A stretch of DNA of 24,386 nt from a virus, in IMG/VR virus record IMGVR_UViG_3300044961_001091, positions 1-24,386 of that record; one strand, given 5' to 3'. The position numbers and the translations under genes were made by a program. The notes under the pieces are model-generated. The model worked only from the letters and a program-made list of their open reading frames with translations, searched no databases and was not told the origin of the DNA. Below are positions 1 to 7,019 of this stretch, piece by piece (within the stretch, counting starts at the first letter, position 1; each line of letters opens with the position of its first letter).

Positions 1-1365
1 TCAGGCGGCCGCCTTCTCCTGCTTGAGCAGCGCGGTCTCGAACTGCGTCACTGCGTAGCCGTAGGATGCCTCGTTCTTGCCGAGCTTGTTCGGGTCGAAG
101 CGCGACATCTCCAGCACCAGCTTGTAGTTGCGCGCGATCTCGATCAGGTGGCGGTCAAGGAACGCTGTCGGATTGGCCCGCCAGCGCACCTTGCCGTCCT
201 TGAACTCCATCAGCACGCGCAGCGCCCAGACGAGCGGCATGATCAGCGCATCGGGATAGCTGTATTCCACGTCCTGCTCGGTGAAGTGCGTCGAGGGCTG
301 GGTGCGCATGTACTTTCTGTTCTTGTCCGCCCGCTTCGACGGATCGTACATCCGCACGATACCGATACGACCAAAATTCCCGCCCGCCTTGTTGTAGGCG
401 TCGGGGAACTCCGCGTAGATCTTGTCGTAGAGGGCGGGCAGATCACCGAGCACCTGGATCGCGCTGCGGACGGCTTCGCTCTTCAAGGTGTATGTCGGAC
501 CGTCAGCGCCGCGCTCGGAAATCGTCTCGTGGCTCATCAGATCGTCGAAGAGCTTCGCGCACTCGCCCTTGTTCCGGTAGAGGTTCTGGGGCGCGGGCGG
601 CTTCACGGGCAGACCGGGGATCAGTGAGAGCGGAATCCACGAGAGAGCAATGATGTCGCGGACCTTGATGTCGCCACCTGCGATGTTCGACTTCCATTCG
701 ATGCGCTCGGCGACGGTCTTGGGCAGGGCCGCCTTGATCGCATCGTAGAAGCCCTTCTGGTTGGCCTTCGTCTCGAGTGTCAGCTCGGCATTGTTGTTCC
801 GCGCTGCGCAGATCTCGAGAAGCTCCGAACGGAAATCCGAAACAATCGTATCGTCCTCCAGGTCGGCGGGCACAAGGATCTCCACCGGCAGCAGGAAAGT
901 CAGATCATCGCGGATCCCTTCGATTGCCTCCCGGTTGGTCTGCCAGGACTCCTTGAAGGTTTCCCAGTTCTTGATCTTGCGCCCGGCCTTCTCGTCGCCA
1001 AGGGCGGTGAGGATGATGTGGGTGCCGATGGCGAGCATGTTGTGTCCGCCATCGAGGATTCCCTCTGTCGAGGGGTCACTGAAGCGTAGCTCATAGCGCT
1101 TGCGTTCGAGTGCCTGATAGTCGGAAGAGCCGATCAGAATGCCCTTCGTCTTGAACGGGAAGATGTCGGCGTCGCGGTTGATGCTCTCGACGATTGCTTC
1201 AGTGACCTGCCCCCATTTGGCCGATCGGGGATTAGCCTCGAGGTCGACAGTGTCGAACAGGCCGAGCAGGCTCTTGGCCTGTACGAAGCCAATGATACGC
1301 CGGACAGAGCCATGGACCTGCTCTGCGGCGTCCTCGAACTTGATGATGAGCTTCTTCGTCGTCAC
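1..1365 (-). CDS. AIPR-like (abortive infection phage resistance type) protein
   Basis: A complete 454-residue protein. It starts at a GTG preceded by a strong AAGGAGG-type ribosome-binding site 8 bases away. Residues 74-79 (KGILIG) and 102-109 (GILDGGHN) resemble the conserved 'gI..' and 'IVNGGQT' signatures of the AIPR family, whose members are phage-resistance or restriction-associated proteins of poorly known biochemistry; the family call is from memory of these motifs. No signal peptide or membrane segment is visible. It lies downstream of the recombinase trio on the same strand but is separated from it by about 200 bases holding inverted repeats, so it is probably its own transcription unit. 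It may be a prophage-borne defence gene or the first host gene outside the prophage. The C-terminal half is lysine- and aromatic-rich and not recognised. The coding call is firm; the function is tentative. Confidence 0.55.
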   Translation of the reverse strand: MTTKKLIIKFEDAAEQVHGSVRRIIGFVQAKSLLGLFDTVDLEANPRSAKWGQVTEAIVESINRDADIFPFKTKGILIGSSDYQALERKRYELRFSDPSTEGILDGGHNMLAIGTHIILTALGDEKAGRKIKNWETFKESWQTNREAIEGIRDDLTFLLPVEILVPADLEDDTIVSDFRSELLEICAARNNNAELTLETKANQKGFYDAIKAALPKTVAERIEWKSNIAGGDIKVRDIIALSWIPLSLIPGLPVKPPAPQNLYRNKGECAKLFDDLMSHETISERGADGPTYTLKSEAVRSAIQVLGDLPALYDKIYAEFPDAYNKAGGNFGRIGIVRMYDPSKRADKNRKYMRTQPSTHFTEQDVEYSYPDALIMPLVWALRVLMEFKDGKVRWRANPTAFLDRHLIEIARNYKLVLEMSRFDPNKLGKNEASYGYAVTQFETALLKQEKAAA

Positions 1366-1396
1366 GACCGGTTCCTCCTTCGCAAGAGAACCGGTC
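1366..1396 (-). promoter_or_regulatory. Inverted repeat enclosing the ribosome-binding site of the AIPR-like gene
   Basis: GACCGGTTC (1366-1374) and GAACCGGTC (1388-1396) are perfect 9-base inverted arms. The 13-base loop holds the AAGGAG ribosome-binding sequence of the gene that starts at 1365. As RNA this would place the ribosome-binding site in a hairpin loop with the start codon at its base; as DNA it could be an operator. Seen directly; the regulatory role is inference. Confidence 0.5.
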
Positions 1397-1406
1397 CCGG
1401 TGCATG

Positions 1407-1423
1407 CGTCACCCGAGGTGACG
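1407..1423. promoter_or_regulatory. Second short palindrome upstream of the AIPR-like gene
   Basis: CGTCACC-CGA-GGTGACG is a perfect 7+3+7 inverted repeat 11 bases beyond the previous one. Together they make a double-dyad leader or operator for the minus-strand gene. A possible minus-strand promoter lies farther upstream (TTGACT at 1565-1560), but no convincing -10 box accompanies it. Confidence 0.3.
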
Positions 1424-1568
1424 AGCCGACAGGTCGAGCGGCTGCCGCTCTGTCAACTGCGCTGCCATCCAGCAGCTACCAACACCAGAACCGCTTCCCA
1501 GGGTTCTTCGCAGTCCCCATCCGGAGACGGAACGAGGGATAAGTTGCGGTCATATGTCGAGTCAAGTA

Positions 1569-1961
1569 CTAATCGTGGCCTTCGAGCGCGAAGCCCTGAG
1601 CGTTCCACACGGGCGTCAACGGCTCCAACAGCCGCGGCAGCGTCACCCCCTCCGCCTGCCTCCCGTCGACGATCGCCTCGACGATATCCGGCGCGAGCCG
1701 GGTGAGCTGCAGCAGCCGGCCGAGGTAGCCGCGATCCAGCTTCTCCGCCGCGGCCATCTCGGTGATCGAGGCGTAGCGCCCTTCGTCGAGCATGCGCTGG
1801 TAGCGGAACGCGCGGGCCAGCGCCTTCACCAGCGTCGGGTCGGCGCGGGTCGTTGTGGACGCCGGCAGCCCGTCCACCACCGGCGTGACGATGGTCTTGC
1901 GCCCTGGCCGGCGCCTGATCTTCATCGGCACCCGGACGGTGACGTGTGTTGGCCCAGTCAC
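1569..1961 (-). CDS. Small HTH protein coupled to the serine recombinase
   Basis: A 130-residue protein. The start is GTG at 1961, whose GTGA overlaps the recombinase stop codon, the same kind of coupling seen upstream. An arginine/lysine-rich N-terminus (KIRRRPGRK) is followed by a helical segment, roughly residues 60-105 (ITEMAAAEKLDRGYLGRLLQL), that reads as a ParB/KorB-like helix-turn-helix. It most likely binds DNA and helps the recombinase, for example as a directionality or accessory factor. I recall small proteins of this kind beside such recombinases in alphaproteobacterial prophages, but the role is inferred from position. Confidence 0.65.
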   Translation of the reverse strand: MTGPTHVTVRVPMKIRRRPGRKTIVTPVVDGLPASTTTRADPTLVKALARAFRYQRMLDEGRYASITEMAAAEKLDRGYLGRLLQLTRLAPDIVEAIVDGRQAEGVTLPRLLEPLTPVWNAQGFALEGHD

Positions 1962-3292
1962 GCGGCAGCCCTCTCGGCCCCGACTAACCCGAGATCGCGC
2001 ACCAGGCTCGCGAGCCCCTCGCCGCGGAGGCGGATCTCCGCGCCGTCGAGCCCGACCGTGACGCGCTCGACCAGCGAGCGGACGATGCGTTGCTGCTCGG
2101 CCGGGAACAATTCGTCCCACAGCGGCTCAAGCCGCCCGAGCGCCTCGCGTACGTCGGATTCTGTCAGGTCCGGGTCCTCCGCCTTCGCCGCCACCCACGT
2201 CCCGACCACAACCTCCGGCTGGCGCAGCAGGGCGCGGAGCTGCGTCATCACCGCGCCCTCGATCTCCCCGGCCGAGACGCGCCGGACGATGCCGTCGTCG
2301 TCCTCGCCCTTCAGCGCCCGCTGGGCGACGTAGTAGCGGTAGAGCCGTCCCCGCTTCCGGCTGTGCGTCGGCGAGAGCGCCCGGCCGTCGGTGCTGAAGA
2401 TCAACCCCTTCAGCAGCGCTGGGCTCTGCGGCCGGTTGGCCTTCGCCCGTGCGCGCGGACTGACCTGCAGGAGTTCGTGCACGCGGTCCCACAGCGCGCG
2501 CGAGACGATCGCCGCGTGCTCGCCCGGATAGACATTGCCGCGGTGCGCGACCTCACCGACATAGGTGCGCAGGTGGAGGATCTTGTAGACGTCGCCCTTG
2601 TCGACCGGCCGGCCGCTCCTGGTCGTGATCCCCTCGGCGCGGCACCGGCGCACGGTCTCGATGCCAGATCCCGTGGCGGCGAACAGTTCGAACACCCGGC
2701 GCACGCGGGCAGCCTCGGGCTCGTTCACCACCAGCTTGCGGTCCCGCACGTCGTATCCGAGCGGCACCTTGCCGCCCATCCACATCCCCCTGGCCTTCGA
2801 GGCGGCGACCTTGTCGCGGATGCGCTCGCCGATCACCTCGCGCTCGAACTGGGCGAAGGAGAGCAGGATGTTCAGCGTCAGCCGGCCCATCGAGGTGGTG
2901 GTGTTGAACGACTGCGTCACCGAGACGAAGGTGACCTCGTGGGCGTCGAACACCTCGACCAGCTTGGCGAAGTCCATCAGCGAGCGCGACAGGCGGTCGA
3001 TCTTGTAGACCACCACGACATCCACCAGGCCGCGCTCGATATCGGCGAGCAGGCGCTTCAGGGCGGGGCGGTCGAGCGAGCCGCCGGAGAACCCGCCGTC
3101 GTCATAACGGTCGGGGACGAGCGTCCATCCTTCGGCGCGCTGGCTCGCGACGTACGCCTCGCAGGCCTCGCGCTGCGCGTCGAGGGTGTTGAACTCGCGG
3201 TCGAGACCCTCCTCGGTGCTCTTGCGGGTGTAGACTGCGCAGCGCTTGCGGGTGACGGAGGAAGGCAGGTCGGGGAGCGTGCGCCGGCTCAT
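1958..3292 (-). CDS. Serine recombinase, likely prophage integrase
   Basis: A 444-residue site-specific recombinase. The resolvase/invertase domain is N-terminal: YTRKS carries the expected nucleophile Ser25, DGGFSGGS (65-72) is the family signature, and K-I-D-R-L-S-R (97-103) holds the catalytic arginines. A recombinase DNA-binding domain follows (GYDVRDRKL onward), then a zinc-ribbon-like stretch (LLKGLIFSTDGR to YRYYV) that lacks cysteines. At this length it is shorter than phiC31-type integrases and has no long coiled coil. The ATG at 3292 is chosen because it overlaps the stop of the DUF2924 gene (ATGA). In this position, beside the repressor region and facing away from the lytic genes, it is the best candidate for integration and excision. 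A second role, such as resolution of another element, cannot be excluded. Confidence 0.88.
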   Translation of the reverse strand: MSRRTLPDLPSSVTRKRCAVYTRKSTEEGLDREFNTLDAQREACEAYVASQRAEGWTLVPDRYDDGGFSGGSLDRPALKRLLADIERGLVDVVVVYKIDRLSRSLMDFAKLVEVFDAHEVTFVSVTQSFNTTTSMGRLTLNILLSFAQFEREVIGERIRDKVAASKARGMWMGGKVPLGYDVRDRKLVVNEPEAARVRRVFELFAATGSGIETVRRCRAEGITTRSGRPVDKGDVYKILHLRTYVGEVAHRGNVYPGEHAAIVSRALWDRVHELLQVSPRARAKANRPQSPALLKGLIFSTDGRALSPTHSRKRGRLYRYYVAQRALKGEDDDGIVRRVSAGEIEGAVMTQLRALLRQPEVVVGTWVAAKAEDPDLTESDVREALGRLEPLWDELFPAEQQRIVRSLVERVTVGLDGAEIRLRGEGLASLVRDLGLVGAERAAA

Positions 3293-3786
3293 GCGCCGCT
3301 CCTCCCACGCAGCCCGAAGAAGGTGTGCCCGTTCCACCGCGTGCCGGTGATGTGGCGTGCGATTGCCGACAAGGAACGATACGGCCGCCCCTCGTACTCG
3401 AAGTCGTCGGCGCGCACCGTGACGACATGCTGCACGCCATCGTACTCGCGCACCAGCCGCGTGCCTGGCAGCGGCCGGCTGTCAGCCCGCATCCGGCGCA
3501 GCACCACGTTGCCACCATCTAGCTGCTCGCCGAGCGCCTCGAGGCGTGCCCGCGTCTCCGGCTTCAGCCCGCCGTAGGCAAGCTCCTGGATCCGGTAGGC
3601 CAGCCGGCTCTCGATATAGCTGCGGCTGAAGGGCGGCGGCTCCTTACCATAGAGCTCACGCCACTGCTCCTTCAGGTCACCGATCGGCGCGGTCTTCAGC
3701 GCCGCCAGCCGCGGCAGCACCTGCGTCTTCGGAATCGCCGGGATCACCGGTGCCTCCGGCACTTGCTTCGTCGATTGCTTCGCCAT
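3289..3786 (-). CDS. DUF2924 family protein, first gene of the recombinase operon
   Basis: A 165-residue protein recognised as DUF2924 by its core: an N-terminal 'RLAALKTAPIGDLKEQWREL' segment, then SRSYIESRLAYRIQELAYGGL near the middle, and a C-terminal half with GTRLVREYDG, FEYEGRPYRSLSAIA and GTRWNGHTFFGL. The last part resembles the small DNA-binding modules found in recombinase-associated proteins. Start at ATG 3786 (MAKQSTKQ); the frame stays open farther upstream but that extension is arginine-rich and not family-like. Its stop overlaps the recombinase start by 4 bases, so the two are translationally coupled. The exact function is unknown; an accessory DNA-binding role for the recombinase is the simplest reading. 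Confidence 0.8.
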   Translation of the reverse strand: MAKQSTKQVPEAPVIPAIPKTQVLPRLAALKTAPIGDLKEQWRELYGKEPPPFSRSYIESRLAYRIQELAYGGLKPETRARLEALGEQLDGGNVVLRRMRADSRPLPGTRLVREYDGVQHVVTVRADDFEYEGRPYRSLSAIARHITGTRWNGHTFFGLRGRSGA

Positions 3787-4110
3787 GCGTCCTCCGTCTC
3801 TTCGGGGTTCGCATGACGGCGCTGCCGTGCGGTGGAGTGGAGAGACCTCTCTCCCGTCCGCCAAGGCTCTGCGTCGATCTTGGCGATGCTGCGGCTCCGC
3901 AGCCGCACCATCCCGCGCGCGAGGATCGCACAGACCTCGAGCAGATGCGGCGGTGAAGGCTGCGGGCCATGCCGCTGAGGAACAGTGCTTCTGCGCATGC
4001 GACCAGGATGCAGAAGCACGCTGGCGCGGCGAAGATGGTTCGATGCACCAAGCGAACGCGTGCGTGCACAAAGGTAGCCGAGCGAAACGCTGCGGCAACG
4101 AGTTGTCGCG
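3787..4110. other. Gene-free gap with three inverted repeats
   Basis: No open frame here looks like a protein; the frames present are arginine/serine-rich shadows. Three dyads stand out: GGAGAGA-CC-TCTCTCC at 3839-3854; GCTGCGG-CT-CCGCAGC at 3888-3903; and the strongest, GTGCTTCTGC (3985-3994) with GCAGAAGCAC (4010-4019), a perfect 10-base pair of arms around a 15-base loop. The gap separates the immunity operon from the recombinase operon. It may hold a terminator, the recombinase operon promoter and possibly the attachment site. No T-run follows the largest hairpin on either strand, which argues against a standard intrinsic terminator. Confidence 0.5.
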
Positions 4111-4341
4111 CTATCGCGGCGAGAGGTCGGGATAGATGGCCTTGCACCGTTCCGTGGCGAAGGGCGTATTGCGCGGGCACCGCTCCGTGATCGCGCACAG
4201 CAGGTCAGGCATCGCGGTGTCCGAGCCGAAGCGGCGCATCAGGCTGGCGCGCTGGTACCGCCCTTCCCGACCGCAGGGCATGCAGCGGATGAGCACGGTG
4301 TCGAAGGGGTAGGTCGCGACCGTGAGCGCACCTCGGCTCAT
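4111..4341 (-). CDS. Small cysteine-rich, possibly zinc-binding protein
   Basis: A 76-residue protein beginning MSRGALTVATYPFDT. Cysteines occur as C-x2-C (R-C-M-P-C-G) near residue 30 and then three more in the C-terminal half (LLCAITERC and ATERCKA), a spacing that would suit a treble-clef or zinc ribbon. A GAGG ribosome-binding site precedes ATG 4341 by about 10 bases, and the gene starts 13 bases after the nuclease stop, so it is the third gene of the repressor operon. Function unknown. It would be expressed in the lysogen together with the repressor. Confidence 0.6.
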   Translation of the reverse strand: MSRGALTVATYPFDTVLIRCMPCGREGRYQRASLMRRFGSDTAMPDLLCAITERCPRNTPFATERCKAIYPDLSPR

Positions 4342-4354
4342 GGCGACTGGTGCC

Positions 4355-4849
4355 TCAGTACGTCCGGTTTCCGGCGCGCCAATCCCAGGGCATGTCGAAG
4401 GTCCCTGCCCACAGGCCACGCCGCCCACGCTGTGCCGCCTCCTCCTGGGGCACGTAGTCCAGGCTGAAACGGCGAAACGCGACCGCCCAGCCGTGCGTGA
4501 CCATCCAGGCGGCGATGTCCTCGGAGCCGCGATAGGAGACCGCAATCAGCCGTCCAAATCTGTCGAAGGACTCACCGACACACCGGATGCTGCTAAGGCC
4601 AAGCCGATCGGCGAGCGCGTTCGCCGCCTCCTGTCCACAAAGCCACCGCTTCCCCGTGCGCGTCCCACAGATCTGGTCGCTCTCGGGTGCATCGATCCCG
4701 TGGATCCTGATCCTATTGCCGTGGATCTCGATCGTGTCGCCATCAATCACGGATGCAACGCCCCGAATAGTCTCCGCGTGGCTCGGAAGCGCGACCGCGC
4801 TTGCGGCCACCATGGCTGCGAGGATCACGGTAGGGATATGTCGCGTCAT
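4355..4849 (-). CDS. Secreted thermonuclease-like (SNase family) protein
   Basis: A 164-residue protein with a clear signal peptide (MTRHIPTVILAAMVAASAVA, cleavage probably after SHA at residues 23-25), then a single SNase domain. The calcium-site DGDT is at 36-39, and the catalytic triad equivalents are Arg48 and Glu56 (RIHGIDAPE) and Arg100 (DRFGR). The C-terminal RRGLWAG motif is typical of bacterial homologues. All catalytic positions are present, so it should be an active Ca-dependent nuclease acting on DNA or RNA outside the cytoplasm. ATG 4849 is preferred to GTG 4852 because it sits 7 bases from GGAG. It lies 20 bases after the repressor gene in the same operon, so it is probably made in the lysogen. 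Confidence 0.87.
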   Translation of the reverse strand: MTRHIPTVILAAMVAASAVALPSHAETIRGVASVIDGDTIEIHGNRIRIHGIDAPESDQICGTRTGKRWLCGQEAANALADRLGLSSIRCVGESFDRFGRLIAVSYRGSEDIAAWMVTHGWAVAFRRFSLDYVPQEEAAQRGRRGLWAGTFDMPWDWRAGNRTY

Positions 4850-4869
4850 CACAATGCTCCCTGGAATCG

Positions 4870-5616
4870 CTACAGCTTCTTCGCCGCCCAGATGACGCGG
4901 CCGATGATGGTCACCTCTTCGGCGTGCCTCTCATAGGTCGGGTAGTCGGGATTGATTGACCGGATCACAACGGTGGTCGGCTCCGAACTCGGCACGTGCT
5001 CGACCCGCTTGGCGACCACGCCCATGCCGTCCCAGATCACGAAGACACCCGGCGGCACCGGCACACGCTGGCTGACGTCGACGAGGATGCGGTCACCCGA
5101 CGACAGCAGCGGCTCCATCGAATCCCCATCGATGGTGATCACGCGCAGATCCGCAGGTCGCGCGCGCAGCTCATGCCTCAACATCTCCTCGGGGAACACC
5201 CAGGTTCTCGCGACGGCCTCGAGGCCTTCGTTCAGCGCGCCCGGTCCCGCAGACGCTCGCACGTCGATCTCAGGCACGGAGGCGAACCCAACAGGCACCT
5301 CGATCCGCTTCTCCCATAGGCGCTCCACGATCGGTTGCTTGCTCGTCTTTGGAGGAGGCTGCCCGCGTTTGTCTGGTGAGGCGAGAGGGCGCTTCAGCGT
5401 CCGCGTCACGGGATGACGTAGATCGTCTGGACCGACACCCAGCACTGCGCCGAGACTCTCCCGCACGTCCTCGGGCAACACCTTGGGCGTGCCGCGATAG
5501 AGGAATTGCTGGAGATAGGCCGGGTTTTTGCCAATCGCGAGCGAGGCATTCTTCAGGTCGGTCTTCTTCAGCTGGATGAGCTTCATCAGCCGAAGGCGGA
5601 TGGGATCGAGGTCCAT
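4870..5616 (-). CDS. LexA/CI-type phage repressor (HTH plus S24 peptidase)
   Basis: A 248-residue transcriptional repressor. Residues about 14-45 form an XRE-like helix-turn-helix (KTDLKNASLAIGKNPAYLQQFL). A proline/lysine-rich linker follows, then an S24 peptidase-like domain with Ser166 in GDSMEPL and Lys203 in VVAKRVE as the self-cleavage dyad; Ala123-Gly124 (RASAGPG) is the probable cleavage bond. It should hold the prophage silent and be inactivated by RecA-dependent autocleavage on DNA damage. ATG 5616 is chosen because AAGGAG lies 8 to 10 bases upstream; the longer open frame lacks such a site and would cover the operators. It is transcribed divergently from the Cro-like gene. Confidence 0.88.
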   Translation of the reverse strand: MDLDPIRLRLMKLIQLKKTDLKNASLAIGKNPAYLQQFLYRGTPKVLPEDVRESLGAVLGVGPDDLRHPVTRTLKRPLASPDKRGQPPPKTSKQPIVERLWEKRIEVPVGFASVPEIDVRASAGPGALNEGLEAVARTWVFPEEMLRHELRARPADLRVITIDGDSMEPLLSSGDRILVDVSQRVPVPPGVFVIWDGMGVVAKRVEHVPSSEPTTVVIRSINPDYPTYERHAEEVTIIGRVIWAAKKL

Positions 5617-5639
5617 CGTAGGCAACTCCTTGATCTGAC

Positions 5640-5701
5640 GCGATAGGGAATAGCCTATTTTTACTGCTTGCTCGATCGCGGCGTCCAGCATTTCCTATCG
5701 C
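5640..5701. promoter_or_regulatory. Immunity operator region with CCTATCGC half-sites
   Basis: The 89-base gap between the divergent repressor and Cro-like genes holds gcgatagggaa (5640-5650) and tttcctatcgc (5691-5701), inverted copies matching at 10 of 11 positions. Between them is AATAG-C-CTATT (5649-5659), an 11-base palindrome sharing the CCTAT half-site. These are likely binding sites for the repressor and/or the Cro-like protein. The right-hand copy ends only 4 bases before the Cro-like ATG, so a bound protein would block its expression. Promoter boxes could not be assigned with confidence. Confidence 0.55.
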
Positions 5702-5705
5702 CACG

Positions 5706-5933
5706 ATGACAAGCTTCAGCGAACAGTTCCTCGCCCGCGTGGAGGGGTTTCTCGCGGCGACCCGGATGCGCGTGACCGACTTCGGTCGCGAGGCAGTCGG
5801 AGACCCAAGCTTCGTGACGCATCTGCGCCGCGGACGCTCCCCCACGCTCGCCACGGCCGACCGAGTGCTCGCGTTCATCGCGCGGCTCGAGGCTGAGCGG
5901 CACGCCAAGGCATCGCGGAGTGCTGCGCGATGA
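5706..5933 (+). CDS. Cro-like small HTH protein
   Basis: A 75-residue protein with a lambda-Cro/XRE-like fold: FLARVEGFLAATRMRVTDFGREAVGDPSFVTHL reads as helix-turn-helix, followed by LRRGRSPTLATADRVLAFI. It is the first gene of the rightward early transcript and lies opposite the repressor, the usual place for Cro. ATG 5706 has no clear ribosome-binding site and sits just after a putative operator, so translation may be weak or nearly leaderless. It ends in ATGA, overlapping the next gene. Confidence 0.72.
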   Translation: MTSFSEQFLARVEGFLAATRMRVTDFGREAVGDPSFVTHLRRGRSPTLATADRVLAFIARLEAERHAKASRSAAR

Positions 5934-6133
5934 CCGAGCACGCCGTGCATCTCAGCCAGGTTCAGCTGGCCCGCCGCTGGCACATCAGCCAACGCACGCT
6001 GGAGCGCTGGCGGTGGCTCGACCGCGGGCCCGCCTTTGTCAAGCTGGACGGTCGGATCATCTATCGCCTCGCGGACGTCGAAGCCTACGAGGCCGCGCGT
6101 CGCCATGACCCCGCGCAGGAGCCGAGCCAATGA
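5930..6133 (+). CDS. Excisionase-like HTH_17/MerR-type DNA-binding protein
   Basis: A 67-residue protein whose core LARRWHISQRTLERWRW and the wing-like GRIIYRLADVEAYEAAR fit the small HTH_17/excisionase pattern, with VKLDGRIIYR as the typical beta wing. It overlaps both neighbours by the 4 bases ATGA. It may be the recombination directionality factor for the serine recombinase or an early transcription regulator; the sequence does not separate these. Confidence 0.68.
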   Translation: MTEHAVHLSQVQLARRWHISQRTLERWRWLDRGPAFVKLDGRIIYRLADVEAYEAARRHDPAQEPSQ

Positions 6134-6501
6134 GGCCGCTCCTCGCGATGCATCATGTCGCCGACGCGAACGCGCTCACCGACTGGCTGATTGACGCGAG
6201 GCCCGGTGCGCACGCCGTCTACCACTGCGGCCATCTCGCCAGCGATCTCGCAACAGGCAGCACGGGCCTGACGCAGCAGCGCCGCCACGAGCTTGCAGTG
6301 CTCGCGCAGGCGGCCTGGCGGCTCGGCGAGCGCGGCCTCGTGCATCTCGTCCAGCGTCGGGTCGACGAGAACGCCTGCGCCTACCTCGTCGTCGCGCGGC
6401 GGCGGTCAGTGCTGCCACTCAAGCGACCCGCCCCTCTGCTGCCGCACACGCCCGCACGGGCCGAGACCACCTCCCCATCCGAGATCAGGAGCATCGCGTG
6501 A
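6130..6501 (+). CDS. Unrecognised early phage protein
   Basis: A 123-residue protein of unknown family. The first 90 residues look folded, with alternating helices and strands; ARPGAHAVYHCGHLASDL and ERGLVHLVQRRVDENACAYLVVARR read as part of a small winged-helix-like domain. The last 30 residues are proline-rich and probably disordered. It is translationally coupled on both sides by ATGA and GTGA overlaps, which supports it being a real gene of the early operon. Confidence 0.6.
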   Translation: MRPLLAMHHVADANALTDWLIDARPGAHAVYHCGHLASDLATGSTGLTQQRRHELAVLAQAAWRLGERGLVHLVQRRVDENACAYLVVARRRSVLPLKRPAPLLPHTPARAETTSPSEIRSIA

Positions 6502-7019
6502 CCCATCTGCCCAACCGCCCGACGCTGGAGAGCGTCCGGCACATGCCGATCGGCGAGGTGGTCAAGCTGCCCGCCGACGTCCTGGCGCTGCTGCAGGCCG
6601 AGGCGCGCGAGGCGCAGGAGGCTGCGAAGCGGATGCAGGACTGGATCGATGGCGCGATCGCGCTGCGCTACGAGCAGCACGCGATCGCCGTCCGCGGGGC
6701 GGCCGGCAAGGACACCGGCACGGTCCGGTTCCAGGATGGCGACGTCGAGGTCGCGGTCGATCTGCCGAAGCGCGTCGAGTGGGACCAGGCGCGGCTGGCC
6801 ACGCTGGCCGAGCAGATCCGCAACGGCGGTGAGGATCCGACCGAGTATCTCGAGGTCAGCTTCAAGGTGCCGGAGCGTGCCTATGGCGCGTGGCCCGAGC
6901 GCATCCGCGCTGCCTTCGCACCCGCCCGCACGGTGCGCACCGGCAAGCCGACCTATCGGCTCAGCATCCTCTCCGGGACCGAGCGGCGCGACGGACCGCA
7001 TGCCGGGAGCATCGGCTGA
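6498..7019 (+). CDS. Unrecognised early phage protein with N-terminal coiled coil
   Basis: A 173-residue protein starting at GTG 6498, overlapping the previous stop as GTGA. Residues about 28-50 (LALLQAEAREAQEAAKRMQ) look like a coiled coil, followed by a region with VAVDLPKRVEWDQARLATLAEQI and VSFKVPERAYGAWPERI. I do not recognise the family. Similar proteins are, as I recall, common just before the recombination ATPase in alphaproteobacterial prophages, so a recombination or regulatory role is plausible but unproven. It ends in TGATG, sharing a base with the ATPase gene. Confidence 0.6.
   Translation: MTHLPNRPTLESVRHMPIGEVVKLPADVLALLQAEAREAQEAAKRMQDWIDGAIALRYEQHAIAVRGAAGKDTGTVRFQDGDVEVAVDLPKRVEWDQARLATLAEQIRNGGEDPTEYLEVSFKVPERAYGAWPERIRAAFAPARTVRTGKPTYRLSILSGTERRDGPHAGSIG

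Noticed and set aside
2090-3577. A 495-codon plus-strand frame opposite the recombinase
   Set aside because: Arginine/alanine-rich shadow of high-GC DNA; the minus-strand recombinase has full catalytic motifs.
3985-4019. A standard intrinsic terminator
   Set aside because: The stem is strong, but no T-run follows on either strand.
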